Of a DNA stretch of 64,000 nt, positions 35,648 through 45,032 are shown in pieces. The stretch is from Leptospira saintgironsiae. Lineage in GTDB: Bacteria; Spirochaetota; Leptospiria; Leptospirales; Leptospiraceae. The position numbers and the translations under genes were made by a program. The notes under the pieces were generated by a model, which was not told where the DNA came from, did not search any database, and was given only the letters and a program-made list of their open reading frames with translations. The first letter of the stretch is position 1, and each line of letters starts with the position of its first letter. The stretch lies in NCBI RefSeq assembly GCF_002811765.1, contig NZ_NPDR01000001.1:124001-188000 (forward strand), read 5' to 3'.

Positions 35648-37425
35648 GCTTCAGACTTTTTGTTACGAAGCAATATATTTCCGTAATAGATTGCAGTCAG
35701 AATGATCATGATCCAAGGGATCAGGTTTCCATATAGAATATAAAAACCAGGAGGAGAATCGATCACTTGGATCTGTTGCCAACTGGTTTCCGCTTTCATA
35801 AGAGAAGTGGATTTACCTTCTATAAAATTGCCTAGATGATCCACGTAACCTGAGATACCGGAGTTGGTAGAACGAACCAGCCATCTTCTCCATTCTATCG
35901 CTCTTAATCTTCCTAACTCAAAATGTTGGTCACTTTCAGTAGTAGTCCCATACCATTTATCATTTGTAAGATTTGCAATGAACTGGGGATTTCCTGAGTC
36001 TTTGAACTTTCTTACAAACTCCGGAACGATTACTTCATAACAGATCAAAGGAAGGAATAAACCTTCGTCCTTTAATTCTGTATGAGTTGGTGAATAATAA
36101 TTTCTTACAAATTCTGCATCTATCCCTTCTGTTTTTTCCCAAGTAACAGGTAAAACAGTAGGAGAATTTTCCTTAGGAATATCAGAATAATAATGTAGAA
36201 GATCGAAAGATTCTCCCGGATCGAACCTTCCAGTTTGAGGGCTCAGATCATACATGAACTCAAAAGGCATTGTCTCTCCGAACATTACCAAATATTGTTT
36301 TTGATAAGCTTGCCTTCTGACACCATTCGGATCGTATACTACGTTATTATTAAAGTACCTTAGATATTCTTTTCCGGAACTTTTGGTTTTATAAGCCGCA
36401 TCTATTTCATTAAAGAATACAGTAGCTTTATACCTATTCGCAAATGAAACCATTAAGGAATCAAACCTAGGCCAATAGATACGATCTCCCATTCTGATTT
36501 TCAGTAATTCTCGGTTCGCAGAAAAATATGGGATCCCTGCTTCTGGGAGAACGATCAGGTCTGGATTTTTTCCTGCTCTTTGAACAGCATTCTCCACCAT
36601 CTTGTCCATTCTATCCATCAGATCTTCGATTACTTCTCTAGGAGATCTTCCTCTTTCGTCACGAATACTCATAGGAGCATCCGGCTGGACTACCAGGACT
36701 TCTAATGTTTTAGTTGGAGTTACATTCTTCCATTTTAAATATAATAAGGAACCACCGACCACGAAAAGAAGAAGTAACGCAAATGGTAAGGTCCAGAATT
36801 TTATAAAATGAGATCTTTTATCCTTGGATCTTAAGATCTCAGGAAGGTGTAATAGATTTGTTTCAAAAAGTGTATAAGAGATTACGAATACTAAGAATGA
36901 AAGTCCGTAAACTCCTGTGATCTCTACAGTTTGAGCAAGTATGATATTGCCAGCTGCAAGATTTCCCCAATACCAAGGAAATAATTGGTAACCAATCATG
37001 TCTGCAGCCATTCCACAAACTCCAGCTACCCAAACGCTATGTTTACCTGCTCTTCTAGAAAGGAAGGAATAAGAGACCAAAAATATTGGGAATTTAGCTC
37101 CGAACAAAACTCCTGCTAAAAGAAGAATGATAAATGCGAGAGGCCAAGGGAAATTTCCAAAGACCATTGCCATATGATGGATCCAATGGAATGCGATCGC
37201 GTAGAAGAATACCCCAAATAGGAAACCGTATCCTACCAATCTCCAATATCTTCCGGAATATTTATGAGTGATCCAAAATAGACCGAAAGGTGCAATCCAA
37301 ACTAAATGGCTGAGATAAAAAGGAGCAAATGCTAAGAACGCAAACGCCCCCATCCAGAGAAAACAAAAGAAGTCGAAAAACAGTGTTTTTTGAAACTCTC
37401 TAAAACGATGTAAAAAAGAATCCAT
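35644..37425 (-). CDS. lnt: Apolipoprotein N-acyltransferase
   Basis: 593 residues from the ATG at 37425. About eight membrane segments precede a nitrilase-fold domain with the catalytic residues Glu (LPEAGIPYF), Lys ([10 protein letters not shown]) and Cys462 (PLICYEV). The C-terminal half has [29 protein letters not shown], the substrate-side block. Lnt transfers a third acyl chain onto diacylated lipoproteins in the inner membrane, which fits the many lipoproteins in this window. It is longer than the ~510-residue norm; about 50 extra residues sit between the Lys and Cys loops. Confidence 0.92.
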   Translation of the reverse strand: MDSFLHRFREFQKTLFFDFFCFLWMGAFAFLAFAPFYLSHLVWIAPFGLFWITHKYSGRYWRLVGYGFLFGVFFYAIAFHWIHHMAMVFGNFPWPLAFIILLLAGVLFGAKFPIFLVSYSFLSRRAGKHSVWVAGVCGMAADMIGYQLFPWYWGNLAAGNIILAQTVEITGVYGLSFLVFVISYTLFETNLLHLPEILRSKDKRSHFIKFWTLPFALLLLFVVGGSLLYLKWKNVTPTKTLEVLVVQPDAPMSIRDERGRSPREVIEDLMDRMDKMVENAVQRAGKNPDLIVLPEAGIPYFSANRELLKIRMGDRIYWPRFDSLMVSFANRYKATVFFNEIDAAYKTKSSGKEYLRYFNNNVVYDPNGVRRQAYQKQYLVMFGETMPFEFMYDLSPQTGRFDPGESFDLLHYYSDIPKENSPTVLPVTWEKTEGIDAEFVRNYYSPTHTELKDEGLFLPLICYEVIVPEFVRKFKDSGNPQFIANLTNDKWYGTTTESDQHFELGRLRAIEWRRWLVRSTNSGISGYVDHLGNFIEGKSTSLMKAETSWQQIQVIDSPPGFYILYGNLIPWIMIILTAIYYGNILLRNKKSEA

Positions 37426-37509
37426 GGGTACCAACGTTGATCGGAAAAAAAACCTTTTGAGTCAATCTATTTAGGTTCTGATGAAGTGCTTGCCGTAGGA
37501 GAAGGAGGC

Positions 37510-37542
37510 ATGAGTATACCAATAACACTGGTCGAATCATGA
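37510..37542 (+). CDS. Possible 10-codon leader ORF overlapping murA
   Basis: ATG codes for [10 protein letters not shown] and its TGA overlaps the murA ATG by 4 nt. An ideal AAGGAGG site sits only 1 nt before the leader ATG but 30 nt before murA. That site is too close for efficient use by the leader in a standard model, and too far for murA, so translational coupling is a possibility rather than a finding. It may equally be random. Confidence 0.3.
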   Translation: MSIPITLVES

Positions 37543-38837
37543 GCTCTCCATACTTCAAAATTGTCGGTAAAAATCCTCTTCACGGAACTGTAATGCCCCA
37601 AGGGAATAAAAACGAGGCCTTACCTATTTTAGGTGCTGTCTGTTTAGTTCCTGGCGAAGTAATTATCGAAAATATTCCACTGATCTCCGACGTACTAATG
37701 CTCATGGACGTTCTACGCCATTTAGGAATGGAAGTAGAAGATAAGGGAGAAGGAACGTTTTTATTTCGTAATAATGGACAACTAAAATCCGATCTTCCCG
37801 CAGAACTATGTTCCAAGATCAGAGGAGCTGTTACGCTTGCAGGTCCAATTCTCGCAAAAACCGGAAGAGTGTTTTTACCAAGACCAGGTGGAGACAAGAT
37901 CGGGCGGAGAAGAATGGACACTCACCTTCTCGCACTCCAAGCACTTGGCGCTCAGATAGAAGTATTTCCAGACGGTTACGAAATCAAAGGTGATAGACTT
38001 AGAGGCACGGACCTTCTTATGGACGAGGCTTCTGTTACTGCTACTGAAAACGCAGTCATGGCGGCGGTACTTTCAGAAGGAGTTACAATCTTACGTCATG
38101 CAGCAAGTGAACCTCATGTGCAAAGGCTTTGTAAATTTTTAGTTTCTGCTGGTGCAAAAATTTCTGGGATCGGTTCTAATATCCTAACTATCGAAGGTGT
38201 AAGCTCTTTAAAAACTCCTGAAAAATCTCATAGGATCGGATCTGATTATTTAGAGATCGGAAGTTTTATCAGTTTAGCTGCAGTCACTGGCGGAGAAATT
38301 TTTATCGGAGATGTGGACCTGGAAGATATCCGGATGATCCGCATGGTATATTCTCGCTTAGGAATAGAAGTTCGTCCTCAAGATGGAGGCATCTTAGTTC
38401 CTACTGACCAAAAAATGGAAATCATTCCTGATTATCATGGAGCCACTCCTAAAATAGATGATTCTCCTTGGCCTGGTTTCCCTGCGGATATGACTTCTGT
38501 TGCGTTAGTCACTGCTACACAATGTAAAGGAACTGTTCTCATTCACGAAAAAATGTTCGAATCTAGATTATTCTTCGTAGATAATATAATCTCAATGGGC
38601 GCTCAAATTATTCTCTGCGATCCCCATAGGGCGATCGTGATCGGACCTAATCGTCTTTATGGACAAAAAGTAGCAAGTCCAGATATCAGAGCTGGAATGG
38701 CAATGATCATCGCGGCGCTTTGTGCAGAAGGTACAAGCTCTATCCATAATATCGTTCAGATAGACAGAGGATTCCAAGACATAGATACTAGACTTAGATC
38801 TCTAGGCGCTCATATTGAGAGGATAGGTGAAGAATGA
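37539..38837 (+). CDS. murA: UDP-N-acetylglucosamine 1-carboxyvinyltransferase, fosfomycin-insensitive type
   Basis: 432 residues, normal length. Catalyses the first step of peptidoglycan synthesis: transfer of enolpyruvate from PEP to UDP-GlcNAc. Two alpha/beta domains; N-terminal [14 protein letters not shown] contains the UDP-GlcNAc-binding Lys/Asn. The flexible loop reads [16 protein letters not shown]: the position of the catalytic Cys115 of E. coli (PGGCTIG) is Asp119 here. Cys-to-Asp at this site preserves activity and gives fosfomycin insensitivity in other species. Its stop overlaps the following ferredoxin start by 4 nt. Confidence 0.96.
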   Translation: MSSPYFKIVGKNPLHGTVMPQGNKNEALPILGAVCLVPGEVIIENIPLISDVLMLMDVLRHLGMEVEDKGEGTFLFRNNGQLKSDLPAELCSKIRGAVTLAGPILAKTGRVFLPRPGGDKIGRRRMDTHLLALQALGAQIEVFPDGYEIKGDRLRGTDLLMDEASVTATENAVMAAVLSEGVTILRHAASEPHVQRLCKFLVSAGAKISGIGSNILTIEGVSSLKTPEKSHRIGSDYLEIGSFISLAAVTGGEIFIGDVDLEDIRMIRMVYSRLGIEVRPQDGGILVPTDQKMEIIPDYHGATPKIDDSPWPGFPADMTSVALVTATQCKGTVLIHEKMFESRLFFVDNIISMGAQIILCDPHRAIVIGPNRLYGQKVASPDIRAGMAMIIAALCAEGTSSIHNIVQIDRGFQDIDTRLRSLGAHIERIGEE

Positions 38838-39487
38838 ACCGAAAAGACTTCTTCCGGAAAGGCTTAGCAAAAGCTTTTTCCGTAATGGAAGAAGGCGTTA
38901 ATGAAATTTCGGAAACCTGGAAAACTGCTGTAGAGGAAGATAAAAAAGCAGAACCAAAAGAGGCCCCGCCTAAAAAAACTCAGATCAAGGTTCCTAAACC
39001 TAAAACAGTTAAAAGTAAATTTAAAGGTTTTAGAAATTTACAATTTCCTCCCGGAGCGGACGCAAAAGGAAAACGATTCTTTTCCAAATGTACTGCTTGC
39101 AGTGATTGTATATATGCATGTCCTTATTCGGTTCTGTTTCCAGTTCCTGACGATAAGACCGGTAAACATTTTCCTCATATGGATGTGAATCTGAATGCAT
39201 GTATGTTATGCAAAGATTATCCATGTATCTCAGCTTGCGAGACCGGCGCTCTTTTACCTTATAAAGAAAATCAATCTCCTAAATTCGGAAAGGCAAAAGG
39301 TTTCTTCCAACATTGTATCAATTCCAGAACTGGAGAGAAAACCTGCGAGACTTGTTCCATTACTTGTCCGATCCCAAATGTAGTTCAGTTCAAAGGAAAC
39401 AAGCCCAACTTTTCGAATGATTGTGTAGGCTGCGGCTTGTGTGTTTCTTCTTGTCCTACATTTCCTAAGGCAATTCAAGTACAATGA
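38834..39487 (+). CDS. 4Fe-4S ferredoxin-type protein (NapF/NapG-like)
   Basis: 217 residues. The N-terminal ~75 residues (Lys/Pro-rich, [17 protein letters not shown]) are not a conserved domain. Then four Cys clusters: [34 protein letters not shown] and [12 protein letters not shown], enough for several [4Fe-4S] centres. The spacing resembles NapF/NapG or MauM-type electron carriers. No partner oxidoreductase lies nearby. It is the second gene of the murA operon, overlapping the murA stop and the SpoIID start by 4 nt each, but why it is in this operon is not obvious. Confidence 0.85.
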   Translation: MNRKDFFRKGLAKAFSVMEEGVNEISETWKTAVEEDKKAEPKEAPPKKTQIKVPKPKTVKSKFKGFRNLQFPPGADAKGKRFFSKCTACSDCIYACPYSVLFPVPDDKTGKHFPHMDVNLNACMLCKDYPCISACETGALLPYKENQSPKFGKAKGFFQHCINSRTGEKTCETCSITCPIPNVVQFKGNKPNFSNDCVGCGLCVSSCPTFPKAIQVQ

Positions 39488-40665
39488 GTCGCCTTTCCAA
39501 ACTTTCAGGTTTGGTATTTCTATTTTTATTCTCTAATTCTTTAATCTCAGATCCAATTCCTAATAAACTTAAGATCGGGATTTTATCTAAATATTATCCA
39601 GATACAGTCCGGGTCATTGCAAAAGGCTCCAGAATACAATATTCAGGCAAAAATAGTTTAGAAAAAGATAAAACAGTTTTGGTCCGAGCAGAAGAAGATC
39701 AAATCAGAATTATAGACGGAGCCAAAAATTCAAGATCTGAACATATCTTATTTTCAGGTGGGGAATACGAACTCGAAGTTCCAAAAGACCAAAGCCCTAA
39801 AAAATACCGAGGAGATCTGGAAATCAGTTCTGCGAAAGGAAAACTAAAACTCATACTTACAGTTCCATTAGAAGAATATGTGCAGATCGGAATGGCCTCA
39901 GAATTCGGAGATTTATTTTATCCTAAAAATGAGAAGAACCTAAATCCAAACTGGAAGCAGGAATATTCAATCGTTGCATCTTCTATGATCCGCTCTTATG
40001 CATTAGCAAACCTAGGAAGACATTCCAAAGACGGGCATGATCTTTGCGATCTAACTCATTGTCTCCAGTTTTCAGGAAAATTAAAAAAGGAGAATATAAA
40101 CTTCTCCCCATCTAAAAAAGTAATTTTGCAAGACAAAGGTGGAAAAGTGTTGGAAACATTTTTTCATTCTACCTGCGGAGGAAATTTATCCTCTCCTTCT
40201 GTTCTTTGGAAAAATTTCAAAAATCCACAATATTATAGATCTGGTTCCGATACACGAGGTGGAGATATTCAGTGTAAAAATTCTCCTTATTTCTCATGGG
40301 AAACTTTTATCTCGAAGGAAGAATTAGAATCTGCCTTAGAAACAAAACAAATCATTGAATTAGATCCCAAGTATTCCGAATCCAGAGTAATATCCTTAGA
40401 ATATAAAGATAATTCTGGAAAAAAGAATATCCAAGCATCTGAATTCCTATCTAAAATCGGTAAAAAACTGGGCTGGAATAAAACCAAGAGTAACGATTTC
40501 AAAATCGAAACAAGCGCTCGAGGATTTTATTTTAAAGGAAAAGGATTCGGACATGGGATCGGCCTTTGCCAATATGGAGCAAGAGAAATGGCGTTTCAAG
40601 GAGCGAAATCGGAAGAGATACTTCGATTTTATTTTCCGGGCGCAGAATTGAGGCAAATCCCTTGA
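39484..40665 (+). CDS. SpoIID/LytB domain protein
   Basis: 393 residues with a signal peptide (LVFLFLFSNSLISDP). The C-terminal part is a SpoIID domain: VPLEEYVQIGMASEFGD, YSIVASSMIRSYAL, FHSTCGGNLSSPSVLW and FKGKGFGHGIGLCQYGA. SpoIID proteins are lytic transglycosylases acting on peptide-free glycan strands; related proteins occur in bacteria that do not sporulate. It overlaps the ferredoxin start and the downstream zincin gene by 4 nt each. It likely remodels the cell wall in the periplasm. Confidence 0.88.
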   Translation: MSRLSKLSGLVFLFLFSNSLISDPIPNKLKIGILSKYYPDTVRVIAKGSRIQYSGKNSLEKDKTVLVRAEEDQIRIIDGAKNSRSEHILFSGGEYELEVPKDQSPKKYRGDLEISSAKGKLKLILTVPLEEYVQIGMASEFGDLFYPKNEKNLNPNWKQEYSIVASSMIRSYALANLGRHSKDGHDLCDLTHCLQFSGKLKKENINFSPSKKVILQDKGGKVLETFFHSTCGGNLSSPSVLWKNFKNPQYYRSGSDTRGGDIQCKNSPYFSWETFISKEELESALETKQIIELDPKYSESRVISLEYKDNSGKKNIQASEFLSKIGKKLGWNKTKSNDFKIETSARGFYFKGKGFGHGIGLCQYGAREMAFQGAKSEEILRFYFPGAELRQIP

Positions 40666-41381
40666 AGCTAATTCTCACTGCATCCGTAACATATTTACTT
40701 TTTATAATATTATTCTTCGAAATAACGGACGCACAAGCCGCAAGAAGAAAACTAGAAGGATTTGAATTTTACTTTTTAGATGATTGGAACAAACAAAAAA
40801 ATCCCGACAAATTACTCGAAACATTTGCAGAAAAATTTGTAGCAGAGATTCGATCCGAATCAGAAAGATTAGAAAGAAGAATTCCCGGAGATGCGCAAAT
40901 CTTTGTGTCAGAAAACTCTGAAACATTCAGAAAATACTCAGGCCAACCCGGAACGATAGCAGCGTTCTATTCTCCAGAAAGTAATAAATTCTTTTTTCAA
41001 AATCCAGAGAGTTTAACTAAAAGAGGAATTTTAGATACAGTGATCAAACATGAGATCTGTCATTTTTTAGCTCCGGAATCTAAATCAGAATCTTCCTTCT
41101 GGATGCAGGAATCTTATTGCGAGTCTTTGTATCCTACAAATCCAAAACCTACATCAGCAGATCTGAAATTTCCTTGGAGCTGGGAAAAATTCGACGAAGA
41201 ATGTATAAAAGAGATCCATACAAGAAATGGATCTAAAAAGAAAATCATATACCAGAAACTTTATCTATGGGGCTCCTGGCTTTTAAAAACAAAAGGAGAA
41301 GCAAGATTTAGAGCCTTTATAGAAGCTCCAAATCCTGAAATCCAAAATATATATTCACAATTTGTAAAGTCGAGGTATTAA
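40662..41381 (+). CDS. Secreted HExxH metallopeptidase-like protein
   Basis: 239 residues from a TTG that overlaps the SpoIID stop (TTGA), with an AGG site 8 nt upstream. A signal peptide ends near TDAQA. An HExxH zinc motif is present at His130-Glu131-Ile-Cys-His134 (IKHEICHFLAPE), and WMQESYCE follows ~16-20 residues later with Glu150 and Glu154 as candidate third ligands, as in gluzincin/peptidase-MA families. Otherwise unrecognised. The cysteine inside the motif is unusual. It is the last gene of the murA operon and may process SpoIID or cell-wall proteins; this is inference. Confidence 0.65.
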   Translation: MKLILTASVTYLLFIILFFEITDAQAARRKLEGFEFYFLDDWNKQKNPDKLLETFAEKFVAEIRSESERLERRIPGDAQIFVSENSETFRKYSGQPGTIAAFYSPESNKFFFQNPESLTKRGILDTVIKHEICHFLAPESKSESSFWMQESYCESLYPTNPKPTSADLKFPWSWEKFDEECIKEIHTRNGSKKKIIYQKLYLWGSWLLKTKGEARFRAFIEAPNPEIQNIYSQFVKSRY

Positions 41382-41393
41382 CTTTGCAACGCG

Positions 41394-41409
41394 TGTTGGA
41401 GCTCCTACA
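41394..41409. repeat. Near-palindromic repeat remnant between convergent operons
   Basis: TGTTGGAGCTCCTACA has GGAGCTCC as a perfect 8-bp core and TGT/ACA flanks, with one mismatch pair. It occupies the 32-nt gap between the two convergent operons. I recognise a similar GTAGGAGNTCC-type word as a frequent interspersed element in Leptospira genomes, from memory only. Confidence 0.45.
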
Positions 41410-41413
41410 ATTC

Positions 41414-43213
41414 TTAGAAAACTTTTAATTTTCCCCAATCTTCTCCTTCTTTTCCGGAACCAAAAGAGATCACTAATCTTTCAAAAACTTTCAATTTGTC
41501 TAAGATAGGCTGCACATCTCTATCAATTGTTTTGGAAGTATATTCAGGAGAACCTTCTGCTCCGTATAAATAAAAACTTTTAAGATCATCTAGAATTCCT
41601 GGAACACGAACCACCAAATGATGTGGATAATAAGCTAACTCTTTTGCAGGACCTGAAGAGAATAGATCCGCTTGGTTAGGTCTATTTCCATTTCCAGAAG
41701 AAACAGTTTCTTCTGCACTTTTTCTATCGGAAGCCAAGTATTTCCAGTTTCCCACTCTCAATGAAGCAGGAGTATAGAATCCACCTTTTCTCAAAGGATA
41801 AGATTCTAAGTTTGTATTTTGATAAGAAACCTTGATTGGATTTCCAACTTTGAATATTGCTTTTAAAAGTTTATCATCCGGAACAGAAGCAGGTAAAGAA
41901 ATCCCGAATCTTGGGTAAACCATCCCAGACTTGTATTCCAATCCATTAAAACTGAGAGCTATTCCTTTTTCAGAACCGAAATATTGTTCATGGATGCCAG
42001 CATTTTTACCGAATTCATTCAAACCTTCTCCAAAGTTTTCCCATTCTCCACTTATAGATTCTAAAGACTTCCAAACTTCTGATGGTTTTAATTCTTCAGA
42101 ATAAAATACTAAGTTTGTTTCTCGAGGTATAACTTTGGAAAGACCAGGACCGGAACTAACTACTTGGTTTTTATCCCCGCCTATTTTAAAAACTTTCCCT
42201 TCTAGATTTTTTGCAGTTTCCCAACCTAAAAGTAAAGCCGCTCCTGAATTCCCGAATGAGGGTTTAAGAAATGGAGCAACCAAAGAATCAGTTCCTGCAT
42301 AAAGTAGAACTTTGTTTTCCTTTTTAGAAGCTTCTTTTCTTAGAACATCAAAACCATTTTGATTTCCCAAAGAATCATTGTTTGCCGAAGAAGCCAGATC
42401 CAAAGATTTTTCCAAAAGATCTTCTGAATCTGTGAGGATGATAAAATCTCCCAGCACGATCGCTAAAATTTTTCCAGAACCAAATTCATATTTAAATGCT
42501 TCTAAGTTTCCAAATTTTTCAGAGCCTGCCGCAAATTGATCGGCGAAATCATCTGCAGAATGTGTATTTTCGGAACCTGTAGGAGTATAATATCCTTCTT
42601 CTGTTTGCGGAGGAGTTTGAGGTTTTTCTACTTTGGGAGTTTCTTTAATTACGATCTTTTCTCCCTTGAATGCAGTGATCAAACTCACTCCTAGCTTGGA
42701 ACTGGCGCTTGCTTTACCTACGAGTAAAAAATTAGATTTAGGAAAGGTTGCAACAGCAACCGGTCCATCGAATAAAGCGGCAAGCCTGGATGGTTTAGTC
42801 ATCACTCCTGCTTTTGCTTCTAATAAATAAAGGACAGAACTGATCTTTCTAAGTTCAGGCAAAGTCAGGATTTTTTGGAAAGTACCATCATCTGAAAGTT
42901 CTCTTCCTAAATTCGTTTTTTCCAGATCTTCTACAAACTCTTCAGGGCGATATACTTCTACAAGCAAGCCTGCTTTTTTAGGAATGAGAAGAGCAGGATC
43001 TTTGATCGATGAATCTATGGAATATCCTTTAAAGGAAAGATAAAATCCGATCGCCAGAAAAACAATCCCTGCACCAGCAGGAACTCCAACTTTAGGATCT
43101 CCTAATATGTTTTCCTTAAATCCGGTCTTTAAATTTTTCAGCGATTCTTTTGAGAAAAAGGATTTAATCTTAGGAAGTATTCTTGTTTTGAAAATTTGAA
43201 TGCAAGTTCTCAT
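41414..43213 (-). CDS. DUF2138/YfaA-like membrane protein
   Basis: 599 residues. A basic N-terminus, one membrane segment (~50-66, GAGIVFLAIGFYLSFKG) and a large periplasmic region. The order of motifs (DPALLIPKKAGLLVEVYRPEEFVEDL, KISSVLYLLEAKAGV, SRLAALFDGPVAVATF) recalls the DUF2138 protein YfaA, encoded next to the YfaS macroglobulin in E. coli; the resemblance is judged by eye and could be DUF3352 or neither. It is 1 nt after the penicillin-binding protein gene, last in the operon. Confidence 0.55.
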   Translation of the reverse strand: MRTCIQIFKTRILPKIKSFFSKESLKNLKTGFKENILGDPKVGVPAGAGIVFLAIGFYLSFKGYSIDSSIKDPALLIPKKAGLLVEVYRPEEFVEDLEKTNLGRELSDDGTFQKILTLPELRKISSVLYLLEAKAGVMTKPSRLAALFDGPVAVATFPKSNFLLVGKASASSKLGVSLITAFKGEKIVIKETPKVEKPQTPPQTEEGYYTPTGSENTHSADDFADQFAAGSEKFGNLEAFKYEFGSGKILAIVLGDFIILTDSEDLLEKSLDLASSANNDSLGNQNGFDVLRKEASKKENKVLLYAGTDSLVAPFLKPSFGNSGAALLLGWETAKNLEGKVFKIGGDKNQVVSSGPGLSKVIPRETNLVFYSEELKPSEVWKSLESISGEWENFGEGLNEFGKNAGIHEQYFGSEKGIALSFNGLEYKSGMVYPRFGISLPASVPDDKLLKAIFKVGNPIKVSYQNTNLESYPLRKGGFYTPASLRVGNWKYLASDRKSAEETVSSGNGNRPNQADLFSSGPAKELAYYPHHLVVRVPGILDDLKSFYLYGAEGSPEYTSKTIDRDVQPILDKLKVFERLVISFGSGKEGEDWGKLKVF

Positions 43214-43214
43214 T

Positions 43215-44309
43215 TTATTTACCTGATTTTATTGCAGAATTTTTACTTTTTGAATCGATCTTATCCAGAAGGATCGCAGCCAATGATTTGGCCTGGTTCC
43301 CTCCGGAGCCATTGTCCACAAAAACGGTCAGTACGTATAATTTTCGATCTTTACGAAAAGATAATACTGTCCATCCATGGGTTTCATATTTATGCATAAA
43401 TTTAGTGCCGGTCCCAGTTTTCCCGCCCAGCATCTCTAAATTTCCTTTCTCGGGAATATACAGATCTTTTAAAGTTCCGGTTTTAGGAACCTCAGAAAGA
43501 ACTGAAGCGACCCATCTTAAATCTCTTCCAGAATATGGGTTTTCTTCCGATCTGATAGGCTCCTGGCTTGCTCCCCAATAAGGAGAAAGTCTTGGGCCTT
43601 CTTTCCAAATAGATGAATACAATTGTGAAATTTTTAAAGGACTAAGAAGAAGTCCGCCTTCTCCTATAGAAGCAGCTACTTTACGAAGTCGGCTGATAGA
43701 GTTAAAATTCGTATCAGAAGGTTCTATATAAGAATCCAATCTGGACCGAGTTGATTTTCCTAAACTCCAATCTTCATACAACTTGGAATAAAACAGATCT
43801 GGATCAGAAGAAACACTCGTTAAAAAATATACATTGCAAGACTGAATTAATGCAGATCTGAGATCCATTTCTCCATGACCTTTTGCCAAGGCACATCTTA
43901 AATACTCTTTTCCATTTTCATCTTTAGGTAAATGTAATGTGTTTAGATCCGATTTAGTAGGAGTTGAATTTTCCTTAGGATAAAATCTACCTTTGCATGT
44001 GACTTTTTTTTCAGGAGAAAATGCAAGTCTGTCTTTATATTTCAATAAAGTTAAAGCTGAGAATACTTTTACCAAGGAACCTGGAGGTAATTTTTTAGAA
44101 ACTGCAATCTCCGGTCTGTAGATGTAATCCACTTTTCCGGAATCAATTTCCATCAGCACTACGGAAGATGTAGAATTTTTAGATTCAAATTCTTTTACGG
44201 CCTCATCCAGATAAGAATAAGAAAATTTAGGAGCAGCACTTGCCCCCGCCGCGTAAAGAAAGATCACTAAGGCTAAAATTTCTATTTTATAATATACTTT
44301 GGAATTCAT
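43215..44309 (-). CDS. Stand-alone penicillin-binding transpeptidase
   Basis: 364 residues with a signal peptide or anchor. The three PBP motifs are intact: S78-L-V-K81 (PPGSLVKVF), S157-C-N159 and K297-T-G (GGKTGTGTK); IGEGGLLLSPL before the third is typical of class B enzymes. There is no glycosyltransferase domain. It should cross-link or trim peptidoglycan. Its place in a macroglobulin operon mirrors E. coli pbpC next to yfhM, except that PBP1C also has a glycosyltransferase. It is 5 nt after the second DUF2135 gene. Confidence 0.88.
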   Translation of the reverse strand: MNSKVYYKIEILALVIFLYAAGASAAPKFSYSYLDEAVKEFESKNSTSSVVLMEIDSGKVDYIYRPEIAVSKKLPPGSLVKVFSALTLLKYKDRLAFSPEKKVTCKGRFYPKENSTPTKSDLNTLHLPKDENGKEYLRCALAKGHGEMDLRSALIQSCNVYFLTSVSSDPDLFYSKLYEDWSLGKSTRSRLDSYIEPSDTNFNSISRLRKVAASIGEGGLLLSPLKISQLYSSIWKEGPRLSPYWGASQEPIRSEENPYSGRDLRWVASVLSEVPKTGTLKDLYIPEKGNLEMLGGKTGTGTKFMHKYETHGWTVLSFRKDRKLYVLTVFVDNGSGGNQAKSLAAILLDKIDSKSKNSAIKSGK

Positions 44310-44314
44310 TCTGA

Positions 44315-45031
44315 TCAGTCCGGCTCTATCTCAAAATTTCCCAGATGATATACTTGCTGGGCCCTGGTCATTGTGAATTGGTATTGTTTTCTTTTTTCTC
44401 TTGGAGTTCCTTCATATAGGACTACATACACTTTGGCTCTTGTTACTTGCGAATTAAATGGAGCATAGTATTGTGCTTGGACCGCATAATTTCCTGGCAA
44501 GGCCTTGGACATCGTAAAAGTCTGAGGAGCAAAAGTGGCATCGTCATAAACAAGATTGCCTCCCGACTTAGTAGAAGTATGAGCCCAGTAACATTTCTCT
44601 CCAGAAGGATCAATTACCCAAAGATCTGTATAACTTGCAGTATCCCAAGTCAGAATTACTTTGATATCTCGCGAAGGGACCTTTGCAAAAAAGCTGACCT
44701 TGTCGTAAGCCTTGCCCGCACGAACCTCTACCAGATTGTCTCCGGGAGAAGCTACAGTGCTAAATGAAAATTTACCTGCATACAAAGGCACCATCTGAGG
44801 AATACCATTAATAACTACAGTGACTTTTTCAGGATTAATTCCTATCACAGTTCCGGAAATTTTCTGTATTCTCTCAGTAGTAAAACCACCATGAGGAGAA
44901 TCTATAGAAACAGTTTCTGCATCCAAATACATTATGGAAAACGAATATATGACTGCAAAAGAAGCCAGAAAATGTATTCCAAAGCCCCTACTCGACTTTC
45001 CAAAAGAAATATTTGGATGAGAAAAAAACAT
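44315..45031 (-). CDS. DUF2135 (YfaP-like) protein, second copy
   Basis: 238 residues. The N-terminus has a hydrophobic segment that serves as a signal peptide or anchor (IHFLASFAVIYSFSIMYLDA). It is clearly homologous to the neighbouring 45033-45707 protein over the whole mature part: IDSPHGGFTTERIQ, VVINGIPQM, STKSGGNL, TMSKALPGNY and the end motif QVYHLGNFEIEPD. DUF2135 is found in YfaP of the E. coli yfa cluster. This copy lost several acidic residues seen in the other (DVDLWV is SYTDLWV; DVDVVDGYGPE is VYDDATFAPQ). It starts 1 nt after the first copy. Confidence 0.8.
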   Translation of the reverse strand: MFFSHPNISFGKSSRGFGIHFLASFAVIYSFSIMYLDAETVSIDSPHGGFTTERIQKISGTVIGINPEKVTVVINGIPQMVPLYAGKFSFSTVASPGDNLVEVRAGKAYDKVSFFAKVPSRDIKVILTWDTASYTDLWVIDPSGEKCYWAHTSTKSGGNLVYDDATFAPQTFTMSKALPGNYAVQAQYYAPFNSQVTRAKVYVVLYEGTPREKRKQYQFTMTRAQQVYHLGNFEIEPD

Positions 45032-45032
45032 C

